Below, one piece after another: positions 1-6,656 of a DNA stretch of 6,675 nt. Positions within the stretch are counted from its first letter, which is position 1; every line of letters starts with the position of its first letter. Below the pieces are notes generated by a model. The model saw only the letters and a program-made list of their open reading frames with translations. It made no database searches and was not told the origin of the DNA. The position numbers and the translations under genes are program-made. The DNA is from Shewanella sp. (GTDB lineage: Bacteria; Pseudomonadota; Gammaproteobacteria; Enterobacterales; Shewanellaceae): NCBI GenBank assembly GCA_004195335.1, contig SDWK01000010.1, positions 1 through 6,675 on the forward strand, written 5' to 3'.

Positions 1-47
1 CCTTCGGGTTATGAGCCCGACGAGCTACCATACTGCTCCATCCCGCG
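1..47 (-). tRNA. Initiator tRNA-fMet (CAU), 3' part missing at the contig edge
   Basis: Read on the minus strand, the 47 bases give the 5' two thirds of a bacterial initiator tRNA. In order they are the acceptor strand CGCGGGA, D stem GAGC/GCTC around loop AGTATGGTA, anticodon stem TCGGG/CCCGA around loop CTCATAA, and the start of the variable loop. The anticodon CAT is at tRNA positions 35-37. The three consecutive G-C pairs next to the anticodon loop and a C at position 1 are hallmarks of initiator rather than elongator tRNA-Met. The T arm, 3' acceptor strand and CCA lie beyond position 1, so integrity of the 3' end cannot be judged. The gene is second in a leftward transcription unit, 45 bp downstream of the aberrant copy at 93-197. 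The assembly probably broke here because initiator tRNA genes are repeated in the genome. Confidence 0.95.
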
Positions 48-92
48 TCCGATAAACGCTGCAAATTGTTTTAATTCTATCTACTAAAGAAT

Positions 93-197
93 TGGTTGCG
101 GGAGCTGGATTACTTTCTATAAAAGCATGGCAACGACCTTCGCCTTGTTTTCATAGAGAGTTGAGCCCGAGTAGTTTTTATACTGCTCCATCCCGCG
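93..197 (-). pseudogene. Aberrant initiator-tRNA-like element (tRNA-fMet pseudogene or tRNA-like RNA)
   Basis: On the minus strand these 105 nt begin with CGCGGGATGGAGCAGTAT, identical to the neighbouring tRNA-fMet, and end with TCCAGCTCCCGCAACCA, which closely fits an initiator tRNA 3' end including encoded CCA. The acceptor stem pairs fully from position 2 to 7 and keeps the unpaired C1/A72 typical of initiators. The centre is not a tRNA: the D arm is altered, the CAT anticodon loop is lost after GGGCTCA, and the T loop GTTCAAATC is replaced. About 28 nt are extra relative to a 77-nt initiator tRNA. The variable-loop stretch GAAGGTCGT survives, flanked on both sides by new sequence that pairs with itself (see 112-161). 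It cannot act as a tRNA, having neither anticodon arm nor T arm. It sits first behind a strong stable-RNA promoter, so it is probably transcribed and its ends could be processed like a tRNA. Decayed duplicate and functional tRNA-like RNA both remain possible. Confidence 0.8.
112..161 (-). repeat. Long imperfect inverted repeat inside the tRNA-like element
   Basis: Positions 112-131 and 142-161 are complementary in blocks: 112-114 with 159-161, 116-120 with 153-157, 121-124 with 148-151, and 129-131 with 142-144. That is 15 base pairs, interrupted by one mismatch (115/158), one bulged base (152) and a small internal loop. The terminal loop is 10 nt and contains the retained tRNA variable-loop sequence. 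The two arms are exactly the parts that do not match the initiator tRNA, so both arms together replace the anticodon-side and T-arm sequences. Confidence 0.8.
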
Positions 198-266
198 TCC
201 TGATTTTGCTTTTAAGAAATCTGCTTGATTTGATACTCTCAAACCAGCCCTCTCGAAGCGGGGCGA

Positions 267-295
267 ACTATAGCGGCAAGGCTTATCCATTGCAA
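267..295 (-). promoter_or_regulatory. Sigma-70 promoter of the leftward tRNA operon
   Basis: On the minus strand a -35 box TTGCAA (290-295) is followed by a 17-bp spacer and a -10 box TATAGT (267-272), one mismatch from consensus. The sequence just downstream of the -10 is TCGCCCCGC. Such a GC-rich discriminator is the feature that makes rRNA and tRNA promoters sensitive to ppGpp/DksA in gammaproteobacteria. The inferred start is near 259-260, giving a leader of about 62 nt before the first tRNA-like element at 197. The start site is inferred from spacing only. Confidence 0.8.
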
Positions 296-310
296 GCCAG
301 ATAGACCAAA

Positions 311-334
311 TCATTATTGAGCGTTCAATTATGA
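311..334. repeat. 24-bp near-palindrome in the divergent promoter region
   Basis: The two halves, 311-322 and 323-334, match as reverse complements at 10 of 12 positions; the mismatched pairs are 315/330 and 321/324. It overlaps the left part of the probable Fis site. It could be an operator for an unidentified dimeric regulator or simply reflect the symmetry of Fis sites. It is not followed by a T run, so it is not a terminator. Confidence 0.5.
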
Positions 335-337
335 AGC
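323..337. promoter_or_regulatory. Probable Fis binding site upstream of the tRNA promoter
   Basis: GTTCAATTATGAAGC fits the strong Fis consensus GNTYAAWWWTTRANC at every specified position except the eleventh (G instead of T). Its centre, position 330, lies about 70 bp upstream of the inferred tRNA start. That matches the spacing of the proximal activating Fis site at rrn P1 promoters (about -71), so activation of the tRNA operon is the likely role. It is also 77 bp or more from the rlmL promoter, which it probably does not affect. Confidence 0.6.
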
Positions 338-382
338 TAAATGTATGATGAATGTGCAACGCAGCATGATCCAAGCTGTTAT

Positions 383-399
383 TTGACCTTCTTGGTCAA
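383..399 (+). repeat. Short inverted repeat upstream of the rlmL promoter
   Basis: TTGACC (383-388) and GGTCAA (394-399) are perfect reverse complements separated by TTCTT. A short T run follows at 404-408, which gives a weak terminator-like look on the plus strand, but no plus-strand gene lies upstream to terminate within the window. It also resembles an operator half-site pair just upstream of the rlmL -35 box. The function is unknown. Confidence 0.35.
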
Positions 400-406
400 T
401 AACTTT

Positions 407-436
407 TTATCATTTGTCTCATCTTCGAGGTATAAT
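407..436 (+). promoter_or_regulatory. Putative sigma-70 promoter of the rlmL operon
   Basis: A perfect -10 box TATAAT (431-436) is preceded, with an 18-bp spacer, by TTATCA (407-412), a 4 of 6 match to the -35 consensus. Transcription would start near 443, leaving a leader of about 28 nt before the rlmL ATG. No better plus-strand promoter is visible in the 296-470 intergenic region. Confidence 0.6.
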
Positions 437-470
437 GTCGGATTAATTTTTACAGTGTGTCTATCTATTG

Positions 471-2606
471 ATGTTAAATTTTTTTGCTGCGGCTCCTAAG
501 GGCTATGAATATGCGTTATCACTCGAGTTAGCTGAGCTTGGTGCTTCTGAAATTAAAGAAAGTGTTGCTGGAGTTTATTTTTCTGCATCACTGGAATTAG
601 GTTATCGGATAACCCTTTGGTCACGACTTGCTAGCCGTATTATCGTCGTTATACACAAAGGACCGTGTGAGTCCCCTGAGCAACTTTATAACGCCGCTTA
701 TGGTATTGATTGGCAGATGGAATTTAATCATCGCAATACATTCAGCATCGACTTTCATGGCATGGGTGGTTTTATTAATAACACCATGTTTGGCGCGCTT
801 AAGATTAAAGATGCCATTGTCGATCGTTTCCGTGATGATGATTGCCCGAGACCTGATGTGGCCCGTGTAGATGCTGATTTTAGGATCGATGCACACTATC
901 GCCGTGGACAGATCACTATCGGTTTGAATTTTTCTGGTCCTTCGCTGCATAAGCGTGGTTACCGTGCAACAGCCGGTGAAGCGCCGTTAAAAGAGAACTT
1001 AGCGGCGAACATGTTAATGCGCAGTGGATGGCAAAAAAATCCAGTCTCTTTACTCGATCCTTTTTGTGGTAGCGGTACTATTTTGATTGAAGCTGCCATG
1101 ATCGCCTGTGATATCGCTCCGGGTTTATATCGTGAGCGTTTTGGCTTTGAGCATTGGCACAGACATAATGATAAAGTGTGGCAAGACTTATTAGATGAAG
1201 CTAAGGCGAGAGCATCGATTGGTGTGACTCGTTGTACCACTAAGTTTTACGGTTCAGATATCGATTCGCGCATTGTAGCACTGGCGAAAAAGAACGCTGA
1301 AAATGCCGGTGTACTCGATTTAATCGATTTCAGTGTGACTGATGCGTTAAATGTAAAAGTACCAGAAGCGACAGGCTATTTAATCACAAACCCGCCTTAT
1401 GGTGAGCGATTAGGTACAGTGACAGCTCTTTTACAGCTGTACTATCAATTAGGTGATAAGTTTAAAGCTGAATTTGGTGGCTGGAATCTTGCTGTTCTAA
1501 ACAGTGACGTGGAGCTTTTGTCAGCCTTAAAGTTAAAGGCTGATAAACAGATGAAGATGAATAATGGTGCACTAGAGTGTGCATTTAATCTTTATACTGT
1601 TCATGCAGAAAATACACGTCGTGTCGATCCTGCAAAAATCAACCGAGATGGTGATGTTAGCGATATTGCAGTTCCTTTTGCTAATCGAGTGAAAAAGAAT
1701 TTTAAGCAGCTGGAAAAGTGGGCTAAGAAAGAGGGAGTCGATAGCTATCGTATCTATGATGCCGATCTGCCTGACTATAAAGTGGCGATCGACAAGTACC
1801 TTGATTATGTTGTGATTCAAGAATATACGGCGCCAGTTGATATTCCAGAGTCTGTGACCAAACGTCGTCTTACAGATGTACTGATCTCTCTACCAAGCGC
1901 AATTGGTATCCATCCCGATAATATAATTTTAAAAACTCGTGAGAAACAAAAGGGCACCAATCAGTACGAAAAGATTCAAGCGAATAAGCTTGAGCTAATT
2001 ACAACTGAATATGGCGCTAAGTTTAAGCTGAATCTTAAAGAATATTTAGATACGGGGCTTTTTCTTGACCATCGTTTGACACGTAAGTTAGTCGGTACCA
2101 AATCTAAAGACAAAGACGTATTAAATTTGTTTGCTTATACCGGTTCTGCATCTGTGCATGCCGCATTAGGTGGGGCTAAGTCCGTTAAAACGGTAGATAT
2201 GTCAAATACCTATACTAATTGGGCAAAAGAGAACTTTGCCTTAAATGGATTAAATGACGATAAGTATCAGTTTGTTCAGGCTAACTGTATGCAGTGGATT
2301 AAGACGACTCACGATAAATTTGATCTCATCTTTATCGATCCCCCCACATTTTCAAACTCAAAAAGAATGGAAGATTCTTTTGATGTTTTACGTGATCATG
2401 TTGCTTTGCTATCGAGTTTAATTAAGTTATTGAACCCGAACGGTGAGATTATTTTCTCGAACAATAAGCGCAAGTTCAAAATGGAAATTGAAGCGCTAGA
2501 GGCTTTGAATTTCACTGTAAAGAACATCGATGAACAGACGTTACCCTTTGATTTTAAGCGTAATCCGCAAATTCATAATACCTGGTTGCTAACGCATGCC
2601 GAGTAA
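471..2606 (+). CDS. rlmL: Bifunctional 23S rRNA (guanine-N2/N7) methyltransferase RlmKL
   Basis: The 711-residue protein is a fusion of two S-adenosylmethionine-dependent methyltransferases acting on 23S rRNA in the cytoplasm. In E. coli the N-terminal half makes m2G2445 and the C-terminal half m7G2069. An N-terminal THUMP-type RNA-binding region covers roughly residues 40-155. The first catalytic domain has motif I DPFCGSGT (196-203) and motif IV NPPY (307-310), as expected for N2-guanine methylation. The second has a motif I region [14 protein letters not shown] (552-565) and FIDPPTF (621-627), as in the RlmK/RlmI type. Length matches the family (about 700 residues). I chose the ATG at 471 because its [11 protein letters not shown] start fits the family; a TTG sits directly in front of it at 468. 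No clear Shine-Dalgarno is present. The stop overlaps the next start by 11 nt. No frame disruption or missing catalytic motif is seen. Confidence 0.97.
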   Translation: MLNFFAAAPKGYEYALSLELAELGASEIKESVAGVYFSASLELGYRITLWSRLASRIIVVIHKGPCESPEQLYNAAYGIDWQMEFNHRNTFSIDFHGMGGFINNTMFGALKIKDAIVDRFRDDDCPRPDVARVDADFRIDAHYRRGQITIGLNFSGPSLHKRGYRATAGEAPLKENLAANMLMRSGWQKNPVSLLDPFCGSGTILIEAAMIACDIAPGLYRERFGFEHWHRHNDKVWQDLLDEAKARASIGVTRCTTKFYGSDIDSRIVALAKKNAENAGVLDLIDFSVTDALNVKVPEATGYLITNPPYGERLGTVTALLQLYYQLGDKFKAEFGGWNLAVLNSDVELLSALKLKADKQMKMNNGALECAFNLYTVHAENTRRVDPAKINRDGDVSDIAVPFANRVKKNFKQLEKWAKKEGVDSYRIYDADLPDYKVAIDKYLDYVVIQEYTAPVDIPESVTKRRLTDVLISLPSAIGIHPDNIILKTREKQKGTNQYEKIQANKLELITTEYGAKFKLNLKEYLDTGLFLDHRLTRKLVGTKSKDKDVLNLFAYTGSASVHAALGGAKSVKTVDMSNTYTNWAKENFALNGLNDDKYQFVQANCMQWIKTTHDKFDLIFIDPPTFSNSKRMEDSFDVLRDHVALLSSLIKLLNPNGEIIFSNNKRKFKMEIEALEALNFTVKNIDEQTLPFDFKRNPQIHNTWLLTHAE

Positions 2607-2841
2607 GCCTGTCAATTATATTTTGTTTCACACAGATGCTTGTCATCTGTGTGAGCTTGCTGCTGATTTACTCATTCAAATTGAGGTTGATTATGTCAGC
2701 CAAGACATCTGCGATGATGATTTGCTAGCCGAGCAATATGGCACGCGCATTCCAGTTTTAAAACAGATTGATACCAAAGCAGAGCTGAATTGGCCTTTTG
2801 ATATCGATACGTTACAACAATTTTTTAGGAGCATAACTTGA
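2596..2841 (+). CDS. Small glutaredoxin-like thiol-disulfide protein (DUF836 type)
   Basis: This 81-residue protein has the compact thioredoxin fold pattern of the glutaredoxin-like DUF836 family: a first beta strand (NYILFHT), a redox-type motif CHLC in an ACHLCELA helix start near residues 15-22, and a later TRIPVLK segment supplying the cis-proline loop. The family is usually about 75-90 residues, so it is full length. No signal peptide is present, so it is cytoplasmic. Substrate and electron donor are not known for this group. The ATG lies inside the end of rlmL and the TGA overlaps the uup start, so it is very likely co-translated with both. No convincing ribosome-binding site precedes it, which fits coupling to rlmL translation. 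A link to ribosome modification is suggested only by position. Confidence 0.88.
   Translation: MPSKPVNYILFHTDACHLCELAADLLIQIEVDYVSQDICDDDLLAEQYGTRIPVLKQIDTKAELNWPFDIDTLQQFFRSIT
2827..2831 (+). promoter_or_regulatory. Ribosome binding site that supports the TTG start of uup
   Basis: AGGAG lies 6 nt before the TTG at 2838, within the end of the glutaredoxin-like gene. It is the strongest Shine-Dalgarno sequence in the operon and supports starting Uup at this non-ATG codon. Confidence 0.75.
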
Positions 2842-4757
2842 GTTTAGTTCGTATTAATAATGGTTCGTTAGCATATGGCTATACACCACTATTGCAAAAA
2901 GCAGATTTCGCCATAGAAGAAGGTGAACGTGTCTGTATCGTTGGCCGAAATGGCACCGGGAAATCGAGCTTGATGAAAGTATTGAGTGGTGATGTGCTAC
3001 TCGATGAAGGTGAATTTAACATAGCGACCGATGTTAAAGTGAGTCGTTTGCAACAAGATCCACCAAAAGCTGAGCCGGGTTCAGTTTATTCATACATCTC
3101 TGCAGGCCTGCAAGAGGTTGGTGAAAAACTAGAACGTTACCACCAGTTGGCCCATGATGTCGGCTCCGCCGAACCTGAGCAAATGGAGCGTATGCTCAAG
3201 CAGATGGAGCGTTTGCAAGACGATATAGAACACCTCAATGGTTGGCAGCTTGACAGCCGAATCATACAGAACTGTGAGTTATTAGGTTTAGATCCTGACA
3301 GTGCATTATCTGAATTGTCGGGTGGATGGCAGCGCAAGGTTGCATTGGCCAGAGCGCTGGTTAGTGAACCCGATCTTCTCCTTCTTGATGAGCCGACCAA
3401 CCATCTCGACATCGATACTATTGAGTGGCTTGAGCAATTCTTAATGAGCTATAAAGGCGCTATCGTTTTTGTGAGTCACGACAGGGGCTTTATTTCAAGA
3501 ATGGCAACCCGAATCGTGGATCTTGATCGTGGCGTGGTGACTTCTTGGCCAGGAAATTATCAAGCATATTTAGATGGGAAAGTTGAATGGTTGAGGGTTG
3601 AAGCAGAGCAAAATGCCCACTTCGATAAGAGGTTAGCGGAAGAAGAGGTCTGGATCCGTCAAGGTGTAAAGGCGAGACGAACTCGAAATGAGGGCAGGGT
3701 GCGTGCCCTTAAAGCGCTTAGAGATGAGCGTATGGCCAGACTCAATCGCCAAGGCGGCGCAAAAATGGCCGTTGCCGATACAGACCGCTCTGGCAAACTT
3801 GTGTTTGACATCGAAGACTTGAATTACAACTTGCCCGATAAGAATTTGGTTAAAAATTTCTCCACGGCTGTAATGCGTGGCGACCGAATTGCACTCATTG
3901 GCCCTAATGGTTGTGGTAAATCTACGCTGGTTAAATTATTGATTGGTCAGCTTGAAGCCCAGTCTGGAAGTGTCAAAGTAGGCACCAAGCTTGAAATTGC
4001 CTATTTTGATCAGTACCGCGAAGCACTCGATCCTGAAAAAACAGTGGAAGAGAATGTCGGCGAAGGTAAGAAGACCATCACGATTAATGGTCAAGACAGG
4101 CATATCTTAAGCTACTTGCAAGATTTCCTTTTCTCGCCAATGAGAGCGAGAACACCGGTTAAGGCACTTTCTGGCGGTGAGAAAAACAGATTGTTACTGG
4201 CTCGTCTCTTGTTAAGACCTGCAAACTTAATTATTCTCGATGAACCGACAAACGATCTCGATATCGAAACACTCGAGTTGTTAGAGTCGCTACTGAGTGA
4301 TTATCCTGGAACTCTGTTGATCGTGAGTCATGATAGAGCCTTTATCGATAATACAGTAACCAGTAGTTGGTGGTTCACGGGTAACGGTGGTTGGGCCGAG
4401 TATGTTGGTGGTTATCAAGATGCCGTGTCTCAAGGAGCGAAATTTTATTCTGAGGAACCTCAAGAGGCAAAGACTGTCCAACCTGTCGTGGTTGAGGTAA
4501 AAGAGGTTAAACCCCCTGTAAAAGCCAAAGCTGAAAAGAAGTTGTCGTTTAAGCTACAGCGTGAGCTCGAAGCATTGCCTGCCACTATGGAGCAGTTAGA
4601 GCAAGAAGTTGAAGTTTTACAGGAAAAGATTAGTGCGCCAGAGTTTTATGCTCAGGATCAAGAGAAAATTAACCTTCAACTCGAACTGCTCGCTAATAAA
4701 GAGCAGAAGTTGGAAGTTTGCTTTGAGCGATGGGAAGAACTTGAGTCGCTCAAGTAA
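2838..4757 (+). CDS. uup: ABC-F family ATPase Uup
   Basis: The 639-residue protein has two ABC ATPase domains in one chain and no membrane segments, the ABC-F layout. Domain 1 has Walker A GRNGTGKS (36-43), signature LSGGW (160-164), Walker B plus catalytic glutamate LLLLDEPTNHLD (180-191) and SHDR switch (213-216). Domain 2 has GPNGCGKST (355-363), LSGGEKNR (444-451), LIILDEPTNDLD (464-475) and SHDR (497-500). Between them lies the charged linker, including KARRTRNEGRVRAL (279-291). A proline- and lysine-rich hinge (about 545-568) leads to a C-terminal coiled coil (about 570-639), which separates Uup from EttA-type relatives. In E. coli, Uup affects transposon precise excision and ribosome-related functions; the C-terminal domain binds nucleic acid. 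It starts with TTG, overlapping the previous stop by 4 nt, behind a good AGGAG. All ATPase motifs are intact. Confidence 0.96.
   Translation: MSLVRINNGSLAYGYTPLLQKADFAIEEGERVCIVGRNGTGKSSLMKVLSGDVLLDEGEFNIATDVKVSRLQQDPPKAEPGSVYSYISAGLQEVGEKLERYHQLAHDVGSAEPEQMERMLKQMERLQDDIEHLNGWQLDSRIIQNCELLGLDPDSALSELSGGWQRKVALARALVSEPDLLLLDEPTNHLDIDTIEWLEQFLMSYKGAIVFVSHDRGFISRMATRIVDLDRGVVTSWPGNYQAYLDGKVEWLRVEAEQNAHFDKRLAEEEVWIRQGVKARRTRNEGRVRALKALRDERMARLNRQGGAKMAVADTDRSGKLVFDIEDLNYNLPDKNLVKNFSTAVMRGDRIALIGPNGCGKSTLVKLLIGQLEAQSGSVKVGTKLEIAYFDQYREALDPEKTVEENVGEGKKTITINGQDRHILSYLQDFLFSPMRARTPVKALSGGEKNRLLLARLLLRPANLIILDEPTNDLDIETLELLESLLSDYPGTLLIVSHDRAFIDNTVTSSWWFTGNGGWAEYVGGYQDAVSQGAKFYSEEPQEAKTVQPVVVEVKEVKPPVKAKAEKKLSFKLQRELEALPATMEQLEQEVEVLQEKISAPEFYAQDQEKINLQLELLANKEQKLEVCFERWEELESLK
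4739..4755 (+). repeat. Tight hairpin across the uup stop codon
   Basis: ACTTGAG (4739-4745) and CTCAAGT (4749-4755) are perfect 7-bp complements around a TCG loop, ending on the first base of the uup stop codon. An A-rich stretch follows rather than T residues, so it is not a standard Rho-independent terminator in either direction. It could protect or process the mRNA between uup and the DUF3466 gene. Confidence 0.5.
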
Positions 4758-4785
4758 GACTAAAATAATAATGGGAATAGCGTTA

Positions 4786-6648
4786 ATGAAGTTTAAATTG
4801 GATAAAGCCCTTTCATTAGTTGCCGTAGGGGTAATTGGTGTTCTTCAGGGCGCCTATGCTGCGCCAGTCTATGAAATTAAAAATATCGAAGATTTTGATC
4901 TCAATGGCACACTGGAAGGTACCCGTAACGGATATGGCATGGCAGTCAATGCCGATAATAAGTCTGTTGGTGTTTCAAAGGGGAAAAAGAAACTAGATAC
5001 GTCTGAAGAAGATGATAATGGTGTGATTGATATCGAAGATGGTATCGCCGATGCTGAGAAGATCACCTATTCGATTAATGAGCCGATTAAAGCCAACAAC
5101 TTCACTTTTACTTCAGATGAGAATGGGGCTTCAGGTGCTTGGAACCCCGCGTTTGATAGTGTGAATGGTACTACGCCACCAAAAGATACCGATCCAGACG
5201 TACCTGAGTCTATCAACTCTGTCGATGCTAACTACTACGATATAAATGATGCCGGGGTCAAAATTGGCTCCATGACCTCCCCTGAGGAAAAAGTTGCCTA
5301 CACAGGTGAAACAGCAGATCAAGACTACTGGTATTACCGTGAGTTTGAAGAACGTGGTTTTGTTAAAACTGCCACCGGTTCAGAAGTCGAACTGCTTCCT
5401 CCTTTAACTGAATATGTCAAAGACAGCGACACGGTTAATGTTGGCGGCTATTCGGTTGCTACGGCGATTAATGCTACAAGCCTTATCACTGGCTATGCCG
5501 GTACCGAGCTGTCAAAAACGACCAAGGAGAGGCTCGACAGCTGTATTTCTGGCGATACATATCCAATCGACATATGTATTCAAAAAGAGCAATACCCTGA
5601 TAGTAATGGCTTCTCGAACATCCAGTATCAAGTGCGGGCCTATGTATGGCAGCTTGGTGCCGATGGCACTGTGACAGAAAGTAAAGAGCTGCCATTAGGT
5701 CTCACTTCAACATCTGATACTGTATACAGAGCACAAGGCCTAGGGGTGAATGCTGAAGGTGTGGTTGCTGGTCGCTCGCACGTTTATCGCAGGGATGATA
5801 AAGATAAACTCGCATACGATTCTGCTTACTGGACTAAGAACAGTGAAGGTAACTATGAATATCACTGGATCTCTATGATTGATGATAGATTCAGCTCTAT
5901 CGCCTATGACATCAATGATAGTGGGATTTTGGTCGGTAGCTATCAGCAATACCTTGAAGGGTATGTGCGCGATAAATTTTTCTATTTCGACACTAAAAAT
6001 CCAGATAGTGAGATCGTTACTCCTAACGATTTTTATAACACAATTTCAGATTTAAGCAGTAAAGCTAAAGATATCAACAATAAAGGTCAGGTCGTTGGGT
6101 TCATAGAAACGACTCATGAGAAAGAGAAGCCGCGTCCGAAAGAGGGATTTTTGTTTGATAAGTCGACTAGCGAGTTTAGTAATTTAAATAAATTGCTTAC
6201 TTGTGAATCGAAAGGCTTTGTTAAGAACTCAGATGGTAATTGGGTACGTAATAAGGTTGAAGTTCAGGACGGCACTGGAGTTACGTTAACCTATAGCAGT
6301 GATATCAAGGTCGTTGAAGCAAACAGCATCAACGAAGATGGCACAATTGTCGGCACGGCCTTTATTCGCAAGCCTCTGTATAAATTCGACGAGGATGGCA
6401 ATCTTGTTATCGGTGAAAATGGGTTGCCGGTATTCGATGTCAATGGCTTTGGTGATCCGTTAACCTCATACTTGCCTCGCATGGTGGTTCTGGAGCCTAG
6501 TGGCGCAGAAGCTGATGAAGCATTCATTGATGCGAATAACTGTGTCGATGATATCGGTGACCCTGAGGATTATGAGCGTAAAGGAGCTGCCAGTTTTGCA
6601 TGGTTGTTCGCCTTACCACTACTTTGGTTCCGTCGCAGATTTCAGTAG
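4786..6648 (+). CDS. Exported DUF3466-type repeat protein with C-terminal sorting-like tail
   Basis: The mature function is unknown. From the ATG at 4786 the 620-residue protein begins with a clear signal peptide: lysines at 2, 4 and 7, a hydrophobic core LSLVAVGVIGVLQG, and probable cleavage after AYA at residue 25. An in-frame ATG at 4771 would add five residues; open frame further upstream only shadows uup. GGGAA 8 nt before 4786 supports the chosen start. The body carries seven motifs of the form (I/V)N-x-x-G/x-x-x-(V/I)-x-G near residues 53, 153, 228, 321, 376, 430 and 515, for example DINDSGILVG and DINNKGQVVG, typical of DUF3466/HAF-repeat proteins. The region is rich in Asp and Glu. 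Four cysteines in the mature part (253, 264, 473, 586) could form two disulfides. The C terminus (about 600-620) has a small-residue GAAS, a hydrophobic stretch and RRR, resembling a GlyGly-CTERM signal. It follows uup by 28 nt and is probably co-transcribed. Confidence 0.85.
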   Translation: MKFKLDKALSLVAVGVIGVLQGAYAAPVYEIKNIEDFDLNGTLEGTRNGYGMAVNADNKSVGVSKGKKKLDTSEEDDNGVIDIEDGIADAEKITYSINEPIKANNFTFTSDENGASGAWNPAFDSVNGTTPPKDTDPDVPESINSVDANYYDINDAGVKIGSMTSPEEKVAYTGETADQDYWYYREFEERGFVKTATGSEVELLPPLTEYVKDSDTVNVGGYSVATAINATSLITGYAGTELSKTTKERLDSCISGDTYPIDICIQKEQYPDSNGFSNIQYQVRAYVWQLGADGTVTESKELPLGLTSTSDTVYRAQGLGVNAEGVVAGRSHVYRRDDKDKLAYDSAYWTKNSEGNYEYHWISMIDDRFSSIAYDINDSGILVGSYQQYLEGYVRDKFFYFDTKNPDSEIVTPNDFYNTISDLSSKAKDINNKGQVVGFIETTHEKEKPRPKEGFLFDKSTSEFSNLNKLLTCESKGFVKNSDGNWVRNKVEVQDGTGVTLTYSSDIKVVEANSINEDGTIVGTAFIRKPLYKFDEDGNLVIGENGLPVFDVNGFGDPLTSYLPRMVVLEPSGAEADEAFIDANNCVDDIGDPEDYERKGAASFAWLFALPLLWFRRRFQ

Positions 6649-6656
6649 AACATAAT

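Noticed and set aside
93..197. Integration (att) scar of a mobile element in a tRNA gene
   Set aside because: Integration usually duplicates only the 3' part of a tRNA. Here both the 5' and 3' ends are present and the middle is changed, and no integrase or island is adjacent.
92..304. Plus-strand open frame of 70 codons antisense to the tRNA-like element
   Set aside because: It is explained by structural RNA and promoter sequence on the other strand; no coding signals are visible.
117..374. Minus-strand open frame of 85 codons across the tRNA promoter and tRNA-like element
   Set aside because: It lies over a tRNA promoter and tRNA homology, has no ribosome-binding site and gives no recognisable protein.
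471..2606. Two methyltransferase domains in one gene as a novel fusion
   Set aside because: The RlmL-RlmK fusion is the standard form in gammaproteobacteria.
4747..4770. Separate promoter for the DUF3466 gene (TAAAAT near 4761)
   Set aside because: No -35 box at acceptable spacing was found; the nearest candidate leaves only a 14-bp spacer.
4609..4785. 59-residue N-terminal extension of the exported protein into uup
   Set aside because: It overlaps the conserved Uup coiled coil in another frame and would bury the signal peptide; the starts at 4786 or 4771 fit better.
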